Source: Leptolyngbya sp. BC1307
GTDB taxonomy: Bacteria > Cyanobacteriota > Cyanobacteriia > Phormidesmidales > Phormidesmidaceae
Assembly (NCBI RefSeq): GCF_002286735.1
Contig: NZ_NRTA01000007.1
Coordinates: 62,001-126,000 of the forward strand
Direction: 5' to 3'
Length of the DNA stretch: 64,000 bases
Part shown: one piece after another, positions 34,154 to 41,427 of the stretch
Layout of the letters: each line of letters begins with the position of its first letter
How positions within the stretch are numbered: position 1 is the stretch's first letter
Program-made: the position numbers and the translations under genes
The notes under the pieces: model-generated
Database searches by the model: none
Told to the model about the DNA's origin: nothing
The model's input: only the letters and a program-made list of their open reading frames with translations

Positions 34154-35440
34154 CTACCGGTCAGCCGTTTGGGAGCAGTCGAGCAGACGTACCATTGCTG
34201 CTGCCGCGTAGTTACGCTGAGCCGAGGTATTAGGCGCAAAGCTGCTGCCGGTCTCATTCAGCGGTGTGGATACACCACAGTAGCTAGACATACTAGAGAT
34301 AACCGACTGTGCCCAGTGGCCCTGAATATCGCTGAAAGTGCGCCCAGGTTGGTTCGCAGTTAGCTGGGTGCCGCCGCTCTTATACTCAGCCGCTCGGCGC
34401 ATGACCGCCAATAGCTCAGCTCTAGTGACCGGCTGGGTAGGGCGGAAGGTGCCATTCTGGTAGCCGCTAATCAACCCTAAGGTTTTAGCCTGCTGAATTT
34501 TAGCTGCGCTCCAGCGATTGGCAGGCACATCAGGATAAGGATTGGCAGAGACTGCGGTTTGAGCCGGAACGTCTAGCCCTTCAACGACGATAGAAACTAG
34601 CTGTTCACGAGTGAGAGAAGCTCTCGGGCGGAAGGTATTATCTTCAGGAAAACCGGAGATGAAGCCTAGCTGCACTGCCCGGTTAATGGCCTCCGCGTAG
34701 ATATCGCCCCGGACATCAGAAAAGCTGACTGACGGTGCCGGTGACCCTCCGCCGGGAGGCGTCGGATTGGGGTTGGGGTTGGCAGGCGGTGTGACTACGG
34801 CACCGCCAGACTCTACTACGAGCTGAGCGAGCGTCTTGTCATTAGCCAGATAGGTGCGCCCGGTAACGCTGTTGTTAAAGGTTTGTCGGGCTAGCCGCCA
34901 GCCGGGTCTCAAAAAGATCTTCGTAAACCCGTTGGCCGCAATCCCATCGGTTTGACCGATGATAATCGGCTGCGCGTTTTGACCAGCGGAGCGACGGGGC
35001 TTGCCGTAGAGCACCAGAACGCCGTTCTCTACTTCGACGACCGGGTCGTAGGCGATGTCTGCACCGGCTGTCCGAACGATGTAGCCGTTGGTGTCGGTCG
35101 CTTTGCCACAAATACCGGTGAAATCAAAGTTGAGCAGCAGCACATTCACCTGAGTCGGGTTTGTGCCAGTTGTGCTGTAGCAAAGCGGATCGGGGCGCTT
35201 TTGCTCGATGATCATCAGACCGTAGCGCTGTGTGCCGCCGAGCCGACTGGTTGGCTGAGCCACCAGAATAAAGGGTGTCTGGTCGGTTTCTTGCATGCCA
35301 AACTGAGCAGTCTGGTCGGCCTGAACTTCTATGGGCGTTCCCCCTGCGGGAGTCTGTGCGAATGCGGTGGGTAGGTTGCTAGCGGTGATGGCGATCGCCG
35401 CTGTCGCCAGCGCCGCAATCGTTAAACGGAGTGATTTCAT
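34154..35440 (-). CDS. DUF3747 and SLH-domain surface protein
   Basis: 428-aa exported protein. The ATG at 35440 gives a clear signal peptide (MKSLRLTIAALATAAIAITAS, cleavage near TAFA-QT). A DUF3747 domain follows (about residues 35-225), with two Cys likely disulphide-bonded (LCYSTTG, GICGKATD). A Pro-rich linker leads to three SLH repeats (about 245-425), with FSDV/YPDV/FSDI starts and TFRP/TREQ motifs. SLH domains attach proteins to peptidoglycan-linked polymer, so it is a periplasmic or outer-envelope protein. The third SLH repeat is degenerate. It is divergent from a pentapeptide protein gene. Confidence 0.88.
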   Translation of the reverse strand: MKSLRLTIAALATAAIAITASNLPTAFAQTPAGGTPIEVQADQTAQFGMQETDQTPFILVAQPTSRLGGTQRYGLMIIEQKRPDPLCYSTTGTNPTQVNVLLLNFDFTGICGKATDTNGYIVRTAGADIAYDPVVEVENGVLVLYGKPRRSAGQNAQPIIIGQTDGIAANGFTKIFLRPGWRLARQTFNNSVTGRTYLANDKTLAQLVVESGGAVVTPPANPNPNPTPPGGGSPAPSVSFSDVRGDIYAEAINRAVQLGFISGFPEDNTFRPRASLTREQLVSIVVEGLDVPAQTAVSANPYPDVPANRWSAAKIQQAKTLGLISGYQNGTFRPTQPVTRAELLAVMRRAAEYKSGGTQLTANQPGRTFSDIQGHWAQSVISSMSSYCGVSTPLNETGSSFAPNTSAQRNYAAAAMVRLLDCSQTADR

Positions 35441-35789
35441 CTTCTGAATGTCCTTATAAGTAGATTTCGCGGTGATTTGCGTCAGCGTGGGCATGTACCT
35501 GATGCAGAGAAAATTTTTCAAGTTGATAGCGTGTAGATTTTGCCAGCAGTGTGAACTTTCCTTCTCTGACTAACTCACAGAATACCTGTGAAACAGGTTG
35601 AATTAGCCTAAAACTAAGCGTTTGTTACGTCCGTAAAACGTCTGTGTGAGCAGCGTTTCAGAAGACTTAATAGTTTCTCCATAAAGAATGGGAAAACTAA
35701 GTAGTTTGTCAGTAGTTTTCTTGAGCCTCTTGCCACTCTCCTCAGGTGTCTGACACCATAGGAGAAAGTCTTGGAGCTCGCCCCACGTC
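35441..35789. other. Divergent promoter region, SLH gene and pentapeptide gene
   Basis: 349 bp between divergent genes, so it must carry both promoters. A 62-codon open frame on the minus strand (35603-35791) has no protein-like character. No RNA gene or clear operator was seen. Confidence 0.45.
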
Positions 35790-36401
35790 ATGTATACAGA
35801 GATAGTTGATTTAATTCGTAAGTGCGGTCACAAAAGGGTCGCTTTCGCAGTCGGCACACTTCTCTGTGGGCCCGTGGCTATTAGCCCTGCCATGACTCAG
35901 AGCGCTCTAGCTGCCGAGGAAGCAGCTATTCTAAGACTGATCGAAACCAACGAGTGTGCGGGCTGTGACCTGCACGAAGCTGACCTGCGGCGACTCGATC
36001 TCTCCGGGGCCGACCTGACCGGCGCTGACCTGGAAGGAGCCAACTTTTACTATGCCAATCTGGATGGTGCCCAGCTCACCGATGCCAATCTGATTGATGT
36101 TAATTTGGGCTATGCCAGCGCTCGGGGCACGCTGTTTAATGGCTCTGACTTGCGCTATGCCATCTTCCACCGCACCGACCTCACGGGCGCGGTGCTGATC
36201 GACACTGACCTGCGTGAATCTTACATAGACAAGGCTAATTTTACGGGCGCACTTTTAAACGGCGCTGATATGAGCGACACGCTGTTTTTAAATGCTGATT
36301 TTTCTCGGGCTAGCCTGTGTGGGGCGCTAACCTGGGCCGGGACTGAATATCGCCGGGGTTGTGATGTCGCGGTTCCCGAAGACATTGACGACAAATATTA
36401 G
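35790..36401 (+). CDS. Exported pentapeptide-repeat protein
   Basis: 203-aa protein. A basic N-terminus and hydrophobic stretch (about residues 18-40, ending ALAAEE) look like a signal peptide, so it is probably periplasmic or lumenal. About 20 A(D/N)LXX pentapeptides form a right-handed beta-helix from residue 60 to 180 (LSGADLTGADLEGANF). A CAGCDL motif precedes the repeat, and two Cys lie in the C-terminal cap, so disulphides are possible. The function of cyanobacterial lumenal pentapeptide proteins is mostly unknown. Its stop codon starts a 16-bp tandem duplication. Confidence 0.88.
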   Translation: MYTEIVDLIRKCGHKRVAFAVGTLLCGPVAISPAMTQSALAAEEAAILRLIETNECAGCDLHEADLRRLDLSGADLTGADLEGANFYYANLDGAQLTDANLIDVNLGYASARGTLFNGSDLRYAIFHRTDLTGAVLIDTDLRESYIDKANFTGALLNGADMSDTLFLNADFSRASLCGALTWAGTEYRRGCDVAVPEDIDDKY

Positions 36402-36430
36402 GAATAGCAGGTAGTAGGAATAACAGGGCG
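36399..36430. repeat. 16-bp imperfect tandem duplication starting at a stop codon
   Basis: Two copies of taggaata(g/a)caggNNg. The first begins with the TAG stop of the pentapeptide protein gene, and the second places another TAG 16 bp later. Confidence 0.7.
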
Positions 36431-36434
36431 ATCG

Positions 36435-36782
36435 CTATTTGGTATGCCACCAGCGCTGTTTTTCAGCTGACAGCTTGACCGTGTAAAGCGTCATCACTAT
36501 CGGCGTGCTGCGATAGCTCTGACCGACTATTTCAACGCAGTACGAAGGATGTGTGCGGGTAGCCAAATCGGCGATTAGCCTACGACCGATCCGCCGCCAG
36601 CTAGGTTCTTTGCTGCGCCATTGCAAACGGCAGCAGGGCCAGGGCAGCTGCTCCCGGTCGTATAGACGGCAGCAGGGGCCCACGACACGATAAGTCAGGT
36701 GTGCGCCAGGGCTTTCAAAAATATGGTCGGTCGGCCAGGGATGGCTCAAATAGCGGGCTAAGGTAGGAGAACCGGCGTTCAT
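36435..36782 (-). CDS. Small Cys-rich protein with duplicated PCCRL motif, function unknown
   Basis: 115-aa basic protein I cannot assign to a family. A PCCRL pentapeptide occurs twice (GPCCRLYD and WPCCRLQW, 14 residues apart), giving two CC pairs that could bind metal or an iron-sulfur cluster. A conserved-looking centre reads WRRIGRRLIADLATR. There is no signal peptide or membrane segment. The coding evidence is moderate: an intact frame across a 350-bp gap between genes, with a protein-like middle section. It converges with the pentapeptide gene and diverges from the DUF2470 gene. Confidence 0.55.
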   Translation of the reverse strand: MNAGSPTLARYLSHPWPTDHIFESPGAHLTYRVVGPCCRLYDREQLPWPCCRLQWRSKEPSWRRIGRRLIADLATRTHPSYCVEIVGQSYRSTPIVMTLYTVKLSAEKQRWWHTK

Positions 36783-36852
36783 GGATGACTTAATTATCTA
36801 TGATGTGAAAAGCCAAGGGTGGCTGCTGGAATTGTAGTGTTAAAGGGGAGCT

Positions 36853-37158
36853 ATGTCAGAAGGGAAGTCGGAGCAGATTACCAGTCAGGTGAGTGATCGC
36901 ATCTGCAAACACATGAACAAAGACCACGCCGAGGCCGTACTCACCTACGCTCAGCGCTATGGCCATCAACCATCGGCTACAACGGCCACCCTCACTGCTA
37001 TAGATAATCAGGGTATGGATCTCAAAGCAGGCGTTAACGGCGAATCGCTCCCTCTGCGCATTGCTTTTGACCATGAGCTAACGGACGCTGCCGACGCTCA
37101 CCATACGCTGGTGGCCATGCTCAGAGCGCTGCCCGCCCCAGCCGATGCGAACGCCTAA
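36853..37158 (+). CDS. DUF2470 domain protein
   Basis: 101-aa DUF2470 protein. The ICKHMNKDHAEAVLTYAQRYG segment is the family hallmark, with HMNxDH. ATLTAIDNQGMDLKAGVNG and LRIAFDHELTDAADAHHTLVAML follow. The domain is found alone and at the C-terminus of haem-binding, pyridoxamine-phosphate-oxidase-like proteins, so haem or tetrapyrrole binding is possible. A purine-rich ribosome site (aaaggggag) precedes the ATG. It is probably followed in the same transcript by the ferredoxin-like gene 51 bp away. Confidence 0.87.
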   Translation: MSEGKSEQITSQVSDRICKHMNKDHAEAVLTYAQRYGHQPSATTATLTAIDNQGMDLKAGVNGESLPLRIAFDHELTDAADAHHTLVAMLRALPAPADANA

Positions 37159-37165
37159 CGCCCCG

Positions 37166-37189
37166 CATCGCTACAAACATCGCTACAAA
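37166..37189. repeat. 12-bp tandem duplication between DUF2470 and ferredoxin-like genes
   Basis: Two perfect copies of catcgctacaaa, 7 nt after the DUF2470 stop codon. Confidence 0.85.
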
Positions 37190-37209
37190 TTGTGTAGAAG
37201 ACTGTGTAA

Positions 37210-37455
37210 ATGGTGACTGTAAAAATTCGTTTTTTGCCGGACGATGTCACTACGACAGCCACGGTTGGGGAACCCTTGTTAGCAGTTGCCGCCCGCGCTG
37301 GGGTATACATCTCTACAGGCTGTCTGATGGGGTCGTGCCATGCTTGCGAAGTCAGCATGACCGGCGAAGAGGAGCCTGTTTTGGCCTGTTTGAAGGCAAT
37401 CCCTCCCGACTTAGACGCTATAAAGGTTGAGCTGCTAGATGACCCCACTTGGTAG
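37210..37455 (+). CDS. Small [2Fe-2S] ferredoxin-like protein
   Basis: 81-aa plant-type [2Fe-2S] protein, a little shorter than photosynthetic ferredoxin. The cluster ligands appear as CLMGSCHAC (C-x5-C-x2-C) and a fourth Cys about 20 residues later in VLACLKAIP. It lacks the acidic C-terminal segment of PetF, so it is an alternative electron carrier. Partners are unknown. The ATG is preceded by a weak ribosome site. It lies between DUF2470 and DUF760 genes, all forward. Confidence 0.88.
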   Translation: MVTVKIRFLPDDVTTTATVGEPLLAVAARAGVYISTGCLMGSCHACEVSMTGEEEPVLACLKAIPPDLDAIKVELLDDPTW

Positions 37456-37640
37456 CATCCAGGTGGACTCTACCACTGACTTTTCTAGCTCTTTCTACCG
37501 TGCAGCGCTGACAGGCTGGTTCGGTTGTCATTCGGTTTCAACCCATAGGCGAACATAAACCGAATTGTTACATTACTAATAAGCAAACCAAGAGCGTAGC
37601 TAAAGAATCGCGTTCTACCCGTTCAAAGAAGGTATCTCGC

Positions 37641-37982
37641 ATGGATGATGTAACCGGAAGAATTCCAGAATTTGCAGAGTCTAAATCTGCTAAAGAAAAT
37701 GCTTTACTTCGGTATGTAAAGACGATGGAGCCGGAGACTATCACTCAGCTGTCGCGCCCGGCCTCTTCTGAGGTGATGCAGGTGATGGAGCACAACGTAA
37801 TTGGCCTTTTAGGTGGCCTGCCCTCTCAGCATTTTGACGTAACGGTCACGACCAACCGCGAAAACTTAGGAAGACTGTTAGCCTCAGCCATGATGAGCGG
37901 CTACTTTTTGCGTGGCGCTGAGCAGCGACTGGCATTTGAAGAGCAGTTTAGTACCTCCTTAGAGGATGGGGCTCAGTCGTAG
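37641..37982 (+). CDS. DUF760 family protein
   Basis: 113-aa DUF760 protein, conserved in cyanobacteria and plastids. The core reads NALLRYVKTMEPETITQLSRP, VMEHNVIGLLGGLP and NLGRLLASAMMSGYFLRGAEQRL. It is soluble with no targeting signal. Plant homologues are reported to be chloroplast proteins; the biochemical role is unclear. A ribosome site (aagaagg) lies before the ATG. Its last 17 bp overlap the frame assigned to mutY. Confidence 0.87.
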   Translation: MDDVTGRIPEFAESKSAKENALLRYVKTMEPETITQLSRPASSEVMQVMEHNVIGLLGGLPSQHFDVTVTTNRENLGRLLASAMMSGYFLRGAEQRLAFEEQFSTSLEDGAQS

Positions 37983-39177
37983 ATCGCTTATGGTGCGATC
38001 GCAACCCTTCTCTTCACAGCTAGACGCCTCACCACAGTTGGGTAAGTCACTGGCTTCAAGCTCGGCAGGCACCCGTCTGTCGAGCTTTGTGCTATCTGAA
38101 CAGGTCGTCTGTGAGCTGAGGCGATCGCTGCTCTCCTGGTACGCGAGCCAGGGCCGAGACCTGCCCTGGCGACAGATCCGCGATCCGTATGCCATCTGGA
38201 TTTCGGAAGTGATGCTGCAGCAGACTCAGGTGAAGACGGTGATTCCTTACTACGAGCGCTGGCTAGCTAGATTTCCTACCGTAAAGGAGTTGGCGGCGGC
38301 GGATCAGCAAACGGTGCTGAAGCTTTGGGAGGGGCTGGGCTACTATGCTAGGGCCAGAAATTTGCACCAGGCAGCTCAGCAAGTCGTAGCGGCTCATGGG
38401 GGAAATTTCCCTCGGGATTTGGCAGGAGCGATCGCGCTTAAGGGCATCGGTCGCACCACCGCAGGCGGCATCCTCAGCGCTGCCTTTAACCAGCCTGTAG
38501 CGATTCTAGATGGCAACGTCAAACGAGTTTTGGCCCGGCTGACGGCCTTACCTGCCCCGCCCAATAAAGCTTTAAACCACCTTTGGGCAGTTTCAGAACA
38601 AGTTTTAGATCTGCAGCAGCCTAGAGACTTCAACCAGGCCATCATGGATCTGGGCGCGACGCTCTGTACTCGCCATAACCCAGCCTGCCTGCTGTGCCCC
38701 TGGCAACCTCACTGCGCAGCGTACAATCAAAATGCCGTGTCGGACTTTCCTATGACTGAATCTCGCCCCCCTGTCCCTCACAAGCGGATTGGCGTCGCCG
38801 TCATCACTGATAATCAGGGCAATATCTTAATTGACCGACGCAAGCAAGAGGGTCTGTTGGGCGGACTGTGGGAATTTCCGGGCGGCAAAATTGAACCTGA
38901 CGAAACGGTAGAAGAGTGCGTCAAGCGAGAGATCAAAGAGGAGCTAGATATTGAAATTGAGGTGGGCGATCGCCTGGTCACCATTGAGCACGCCTACACC
39001 CACTTCAAGGTGACGCTCAATGTATTTAACTGTAAGCACCTCAGCGGCGACCCCCAACCCCTCGAAAGCGACGAAGTAAAATGGGTCACCCTTGAAGAAA
39101 TTGACCAGTACCCATTTCCCAAGGCCAACAGTCAAATTATTGAAGCGATAAAAGAACAGGCCAAAAAGCTGAAGTAA
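37966..39177 (+). CDS. mutY: A/G-specific adenine glycosylase MutY
   Basis: 403-aa base-excision enzyme removing A opposite 8-oxoG. The HhH-GPD glycosylase domain has LPWRQIRDPYAIWISEVMLQQTQV and GLGYYARARNL. The [4Fe-4S] loop is C-x6-C-x2-C-x5-C (CTRHNPACLLCPWQPHC). The C-terminal MutT-like domain keeps a Nudix-like GGLWEFPGGKIEPDETVEECVKREI pattern, split here for reading as GGKIEPDE and REIKEEL, close to a functional Nudix box (GX5EX7REUXEEXGU), which is more complete than in most MutY. Starts at 37966 (17-bp overlap with DUF760) or 37990 are both possible. It converges on trpE. Confidence 0.93.
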   Translation: MGLSRRSLMVRSQPFSSQLDASPQLGKSLASSSAGTRLSSFVLSEQVVCELRRSLLSWYASQGRDLPWRQIRDPYAIWISEVMLQQTQVKTVIPYYERWLARFPTVKELAAADQQTVLKLWEGLGYYARARNLHQAAQQVVAAHGGNFPRDLAGAIALKGIGRTTAGGILSAAFNQPVAILDGNVKRVLARLTALPAPPNKALNHLWAVSEQVLDLQQPRDFNQAIMDLGATLCTRHNPACLLCPWQPHCAAYNQNAVSDFPMTESRPPVPHKRIGVAVITDNQGNILIDRRKQEGLLGGLWEFPGGKIEPDETVEECVKREIKEELDIEIEVGDRLVTIEHAYTHFKVTLNVFNCKHLSGDPQPLESDEVKWVTLEEIDQYPFPKANSQIIEAIKEQAKKLK

Positions 39178-39198
39178 CGCAACGCTATAGGGACGAAC

Positions 39199-40728
39199 TT
39201 ACCCTTTCAGGCAACGCACCGCTTCTAACATGCCTTTAGCTTTGTTGAGCGTTTCTTGATACTCACTTTCCGGTACGGAATCTGCGACTAAGCCAGCACC
39301 CGCCTGCACGCTGATGGTTTGATTACCATTCTCAGCAGATTGCACCACCATTGTGCGAATGGTGATGGCGCTATTGAGCTGTCCTTCAAAGTCGTAGTAG
39401 CCGTAGACGCCGGAGTAAGGGCCACGGCGATCGCGCTCCAGCTCATTAATAATTTGCATCGCACGAATTTTGGGCGCGCCGCTAACGGTACCCGCTGGAA
39501 AGCTGGCTTTCAGCAAATCCCAGGCGGTTTTGTCGGGTGCCAGATCGCCCACGACGTTGCTGACAATGTGCATCACGTGCGAGTAATTTTCAATCACCAT
39601 CAGCTCATTGACGACCACACTACCGTTGACGCAGACGCGGCCTAAGTCGTTGCGACCTAAGTCCACTAGCATGACGTGCTCCGCAACTTCTTTGGGGTCA
39701 GCTAGCAGGTCGGCGGCATACTGAGCGTCTTCGGTGGAGTTTTTGCCCCGGGGGCGGGTGCCCGCGATGGGCCGCAGCGTTGCTTCCATGGGCGTATCTG
39801 GCCCAGTTTGGGTGGCTTTGACCATCACTTCGGGGCTAGAGCCGATGAGCTGCCAGCCATTGAAGTTGAAGTAGCACATATAGGGCGAGGGATTGACCAG
39901 ACGCAGAGAACGATAGAGATCGAACGGTGCGCCGCTGTAGCTCGCCTGCAACCGCTGGGAGGCGACTACCTGAAAAATGTCGCCCGCTCGAATGTATGCT
40001 TTGGCTTTCTCTACGCATTCGCAAAATTCTTCGCGGGTGCGGTTGCTGGCATAGGATAGCGGCGGCGCGGTGCTGGCTTCAGGGGAGCTCCAGGGCAGCA
40101 GCGTGTCGGTGGAGAGCGGAAGGCGCAGTTTGTGAACTAAGTTGGTGACGCGATCGCACGCCGCATCATAAGCTGCTCGCAGGTCTATTGCTGGGTCACG
40201 CAGGTCAGCGTAGGCGATCGCCCAGACCTTCCGCTTCACCTGATCGAAGATCAGCAGATTGTCCATCTGCATCCATAATCCATCAGGCAAATCATCTGGA
40301 CGGCGCTCATAGGTGGTTACCGTCGGCTCGATCCAGTTGATCAGCTCATAGCCCCAAAAGCCAAACAGGCCGCCAATTCCAGGCGGTAGCTGTGGCAGTC
40401 GAACCGGCTTTAAAGGAGCCAAACAATCTTGCAGAATATCGAACGGATTACCCGTTAGCACCTGCTGGGTGGCATCGCGAAAAGTTTGCGTGGTGCTTGC
40501 TCCTTTAGACTCCAGCACCCACAGCGGATCGCATCCTAAAAAGCTGTAGCGCCCTAGCGTTTCGCCACTCTCCACTGACTCCAACAAAAAGCTGTAGGGC
40601 TGTCCGGCACAGACTTTATACCAGGCCGATACCGGAGTATCCAGGTCAGCGACCCACTCCTGGTACACCGGCACAAAGTTTCCCTGCTTGGCAAGATCGC
40701 AAAAGGTTTTAAAGTCCGGAAAAATCAT
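39199..40728 (-). CDS. trpE: Anthranilate synthase component I
   Basis: 509-aa enzyme converting chorismate to anthranilate with glutamine-derived ammonia from TrpG. It has the tryptophan feedback element LLES (SFLLESVESGE). The chorismate-binding domain has GSSPEVMVK, RPIAGTRPRG, LVDLGRNDLGRV, FPAGTVSGAPKIRAM and PYSGVYGYYDF. The length is normal, and there is no fused TrpG domain. It is downstream of psaD on the same strand but separated by a terminator, so independent transcription is likely. Isochorismate or aminodeoxychorismate synthase is excluded by the LLES element and best-match motifs. Confidence 0.94.
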   Translation of the reverse strand: MIFPDFKTFCDLAKQGNFVPVYQEWVADLDTPVSAWYKVCAGQPYSFLLESVESGETLGRYSFLGCDPLWVLESKGASTTQTFRDATQQVLTGNPFDILQDCLAPLKPVRLPQLPPGIGGLFGFWGYELINWIEPTVTTYERRPDDLPDGLWMQMDNLLIFDQVKRKVWAIAYADLRDPAIDLRAAYDAACDRVTNLVHKLRLPLSTDTLLPWSSPEASTAPPLSYASNRTREEFCECVEKAKAYIRAGDIFQVVASQRLQASYSGAPFDLYRSLRLVNPSPYMCYFNFNGWQLIGSSPEVMVKATQTGPDTPMEATLRPIAGTRPRGKNSTEDAQYAADLLADPKEVAEHVMLVDLGRNDLGRVCVNGSVVVNELMVIENYSHVMHIVSNVVGDLAPDKTAWDLLKASFPAGTVSGAPKIRAMQIINELERDRRGPYSGVYGYYDFEGQLNSAITIRTMVVQSAENGNQTISVQAGAGLVADSVPESEYQETLNKAKGMLEAVRCLKG

Positions 40729-40773
40729 ATCTGCTGGCGAGCACGCAAGGGGTGTGATATCAAGACAAATGCA

Positions 40774-40800
40774 AAAGGGCAGCCACTAGAGCTACCCTTT
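40774..40800 (-). terminator. Terminator after psaD
   Basis: Read on the minus strand, a 10-bp stem (AAAGGGTAGC/GCTGCCCTTT, one G-U) with a 7-nt loop ends in TTTT. It lies about 43 nt past the psaD stop and separates psaD from trpE. Confidence 0.85.
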
Positions 40801-40804
40801 CGCT

Positions 40805-40834
40805 GTCGAATTTAACCGTCGAATTTAACCGTCG
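40805..40834. repeat. 13-bp tandem duplication after psaD
   Basis: Two perfect copies of gtcgaatttaacc and 4 bp of a third, 8 nt beyond the psaD stop on the minus strand and directly before its terminator. Confidence 0.9.
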
Positions 40835-40842
40835 GGGGCTAG

Positions 40843-41310
40843 TTAGCCCAGAGGGTAGGTGTCAACATCGGCCTTTTTCTTGTCTGTACCAAAGGTAGTT
40901 TCGCCGCTGAATTTGATAGCCGCTGGGTTGGGGTTCTCGCCGATGCGACGCTCTTTTTTACCGCTATAACCCCGGCCTTCGTTGACCTTCTCAGGGAAGA
41001 CGCCGTCTGCAGGATGCAGATAGATAGTCTCACCGCTGGGTAGGACACGATAGATTTTATAGTCGGTAATCTTAGGCTTGAACTTGCTTCTCAGCTGAGC
41101 CCCCAGGGCCAGGCACTGCTCTTTACGAGACAAGTACAGTAGGTTCTCGCCTTCATTCATGATGGCAGCCCCACCTGTCGGCATTTCAAAGACCTGCTCT
41201 TTAGGAGCTGTCCAAGTAATTGCATATTTTTCTTCAACTTCAGCCTTGGTTAGGAGACCGCCGGTGCTGCCTCCGAATTTGGGCATTGAACCAGTCAAAC
41301 TTTCTGCCAT
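40843..41310 (-). CDS. psaD: Photosystem I subunit II (PsaD), with C-terminal extension
   Basis: 155-aa stromal subunit of photosystem I, which forms the ferredoxin docking site with PsaC and PsaE. The ATG at 41310 gives the family N-terminus. The core sequence [39 protein letters not shown] and [17 protein letters not shown] is nearly invariant in PsaD. After KFSG the protein carries about 19 residues ([19 protein letters not shown]) where typical cyanobacterial PsaD has about 6. It has its own promoter candidate and terminator and lies 117 bp downstream of a DICT sensor kinase gene on the same strand. Confidence 0.97.
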   Translation of the reverse strand: MAESLTGSMPKFGGSTGGLLTKAEVEEKYAITWTAPKEQVFEMPTGGAAIMNEGENLLYLSRKEQCLALGAQLRSKFKPKITDYKIYRVLPSGETIYLHPADGVFPEKVNEGRGYSGKKERRIGENPNPAAIKFSGETTFGTDKKKADVDTYPLG

Positions 41311-41342
41311 GAATGAATCTCTCTCAAGCTTAGCTGTTTGGA

Positions 41343-41371
41343 ATCGTATCATCGCTAAGCGGACACTTTAA
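41343..41371 (-). promoter_or_regulatory. Candidate psaD promoter
   Basis: On the minus strand, TTAAAG and TACGAT are spaced by 17 bp, about 35 nt before the psaD ATG. The -35 sequence is inside a 9-bp element, GTTAAAGTG, that recurs exactly 60 bp upstream (41424-41432). The boxes match consensus only partly. Confidence 0.4.
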
Positions 41372-41427
41372 CAATTTTGAGAGGAAGCGTAATAGTTCTT
41401 TATCCTGGTTGCGGATTGATCGTCACT

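Noticed and set aside
35603-35791. 62-codon frame in the SLH/pentapeptide divergent region
   Set aside because: It occupies the expected promoter region, overlaps the next gene's start and shows no family resemblance.
37210-37455. Photosynthetic ferredoxin PetF
   Set aside because: It has the [2Fe-2S] ligands, but it is short and lacks PetF's acidic surface and C-terminal segment, so it is called only ferredoxin-like.
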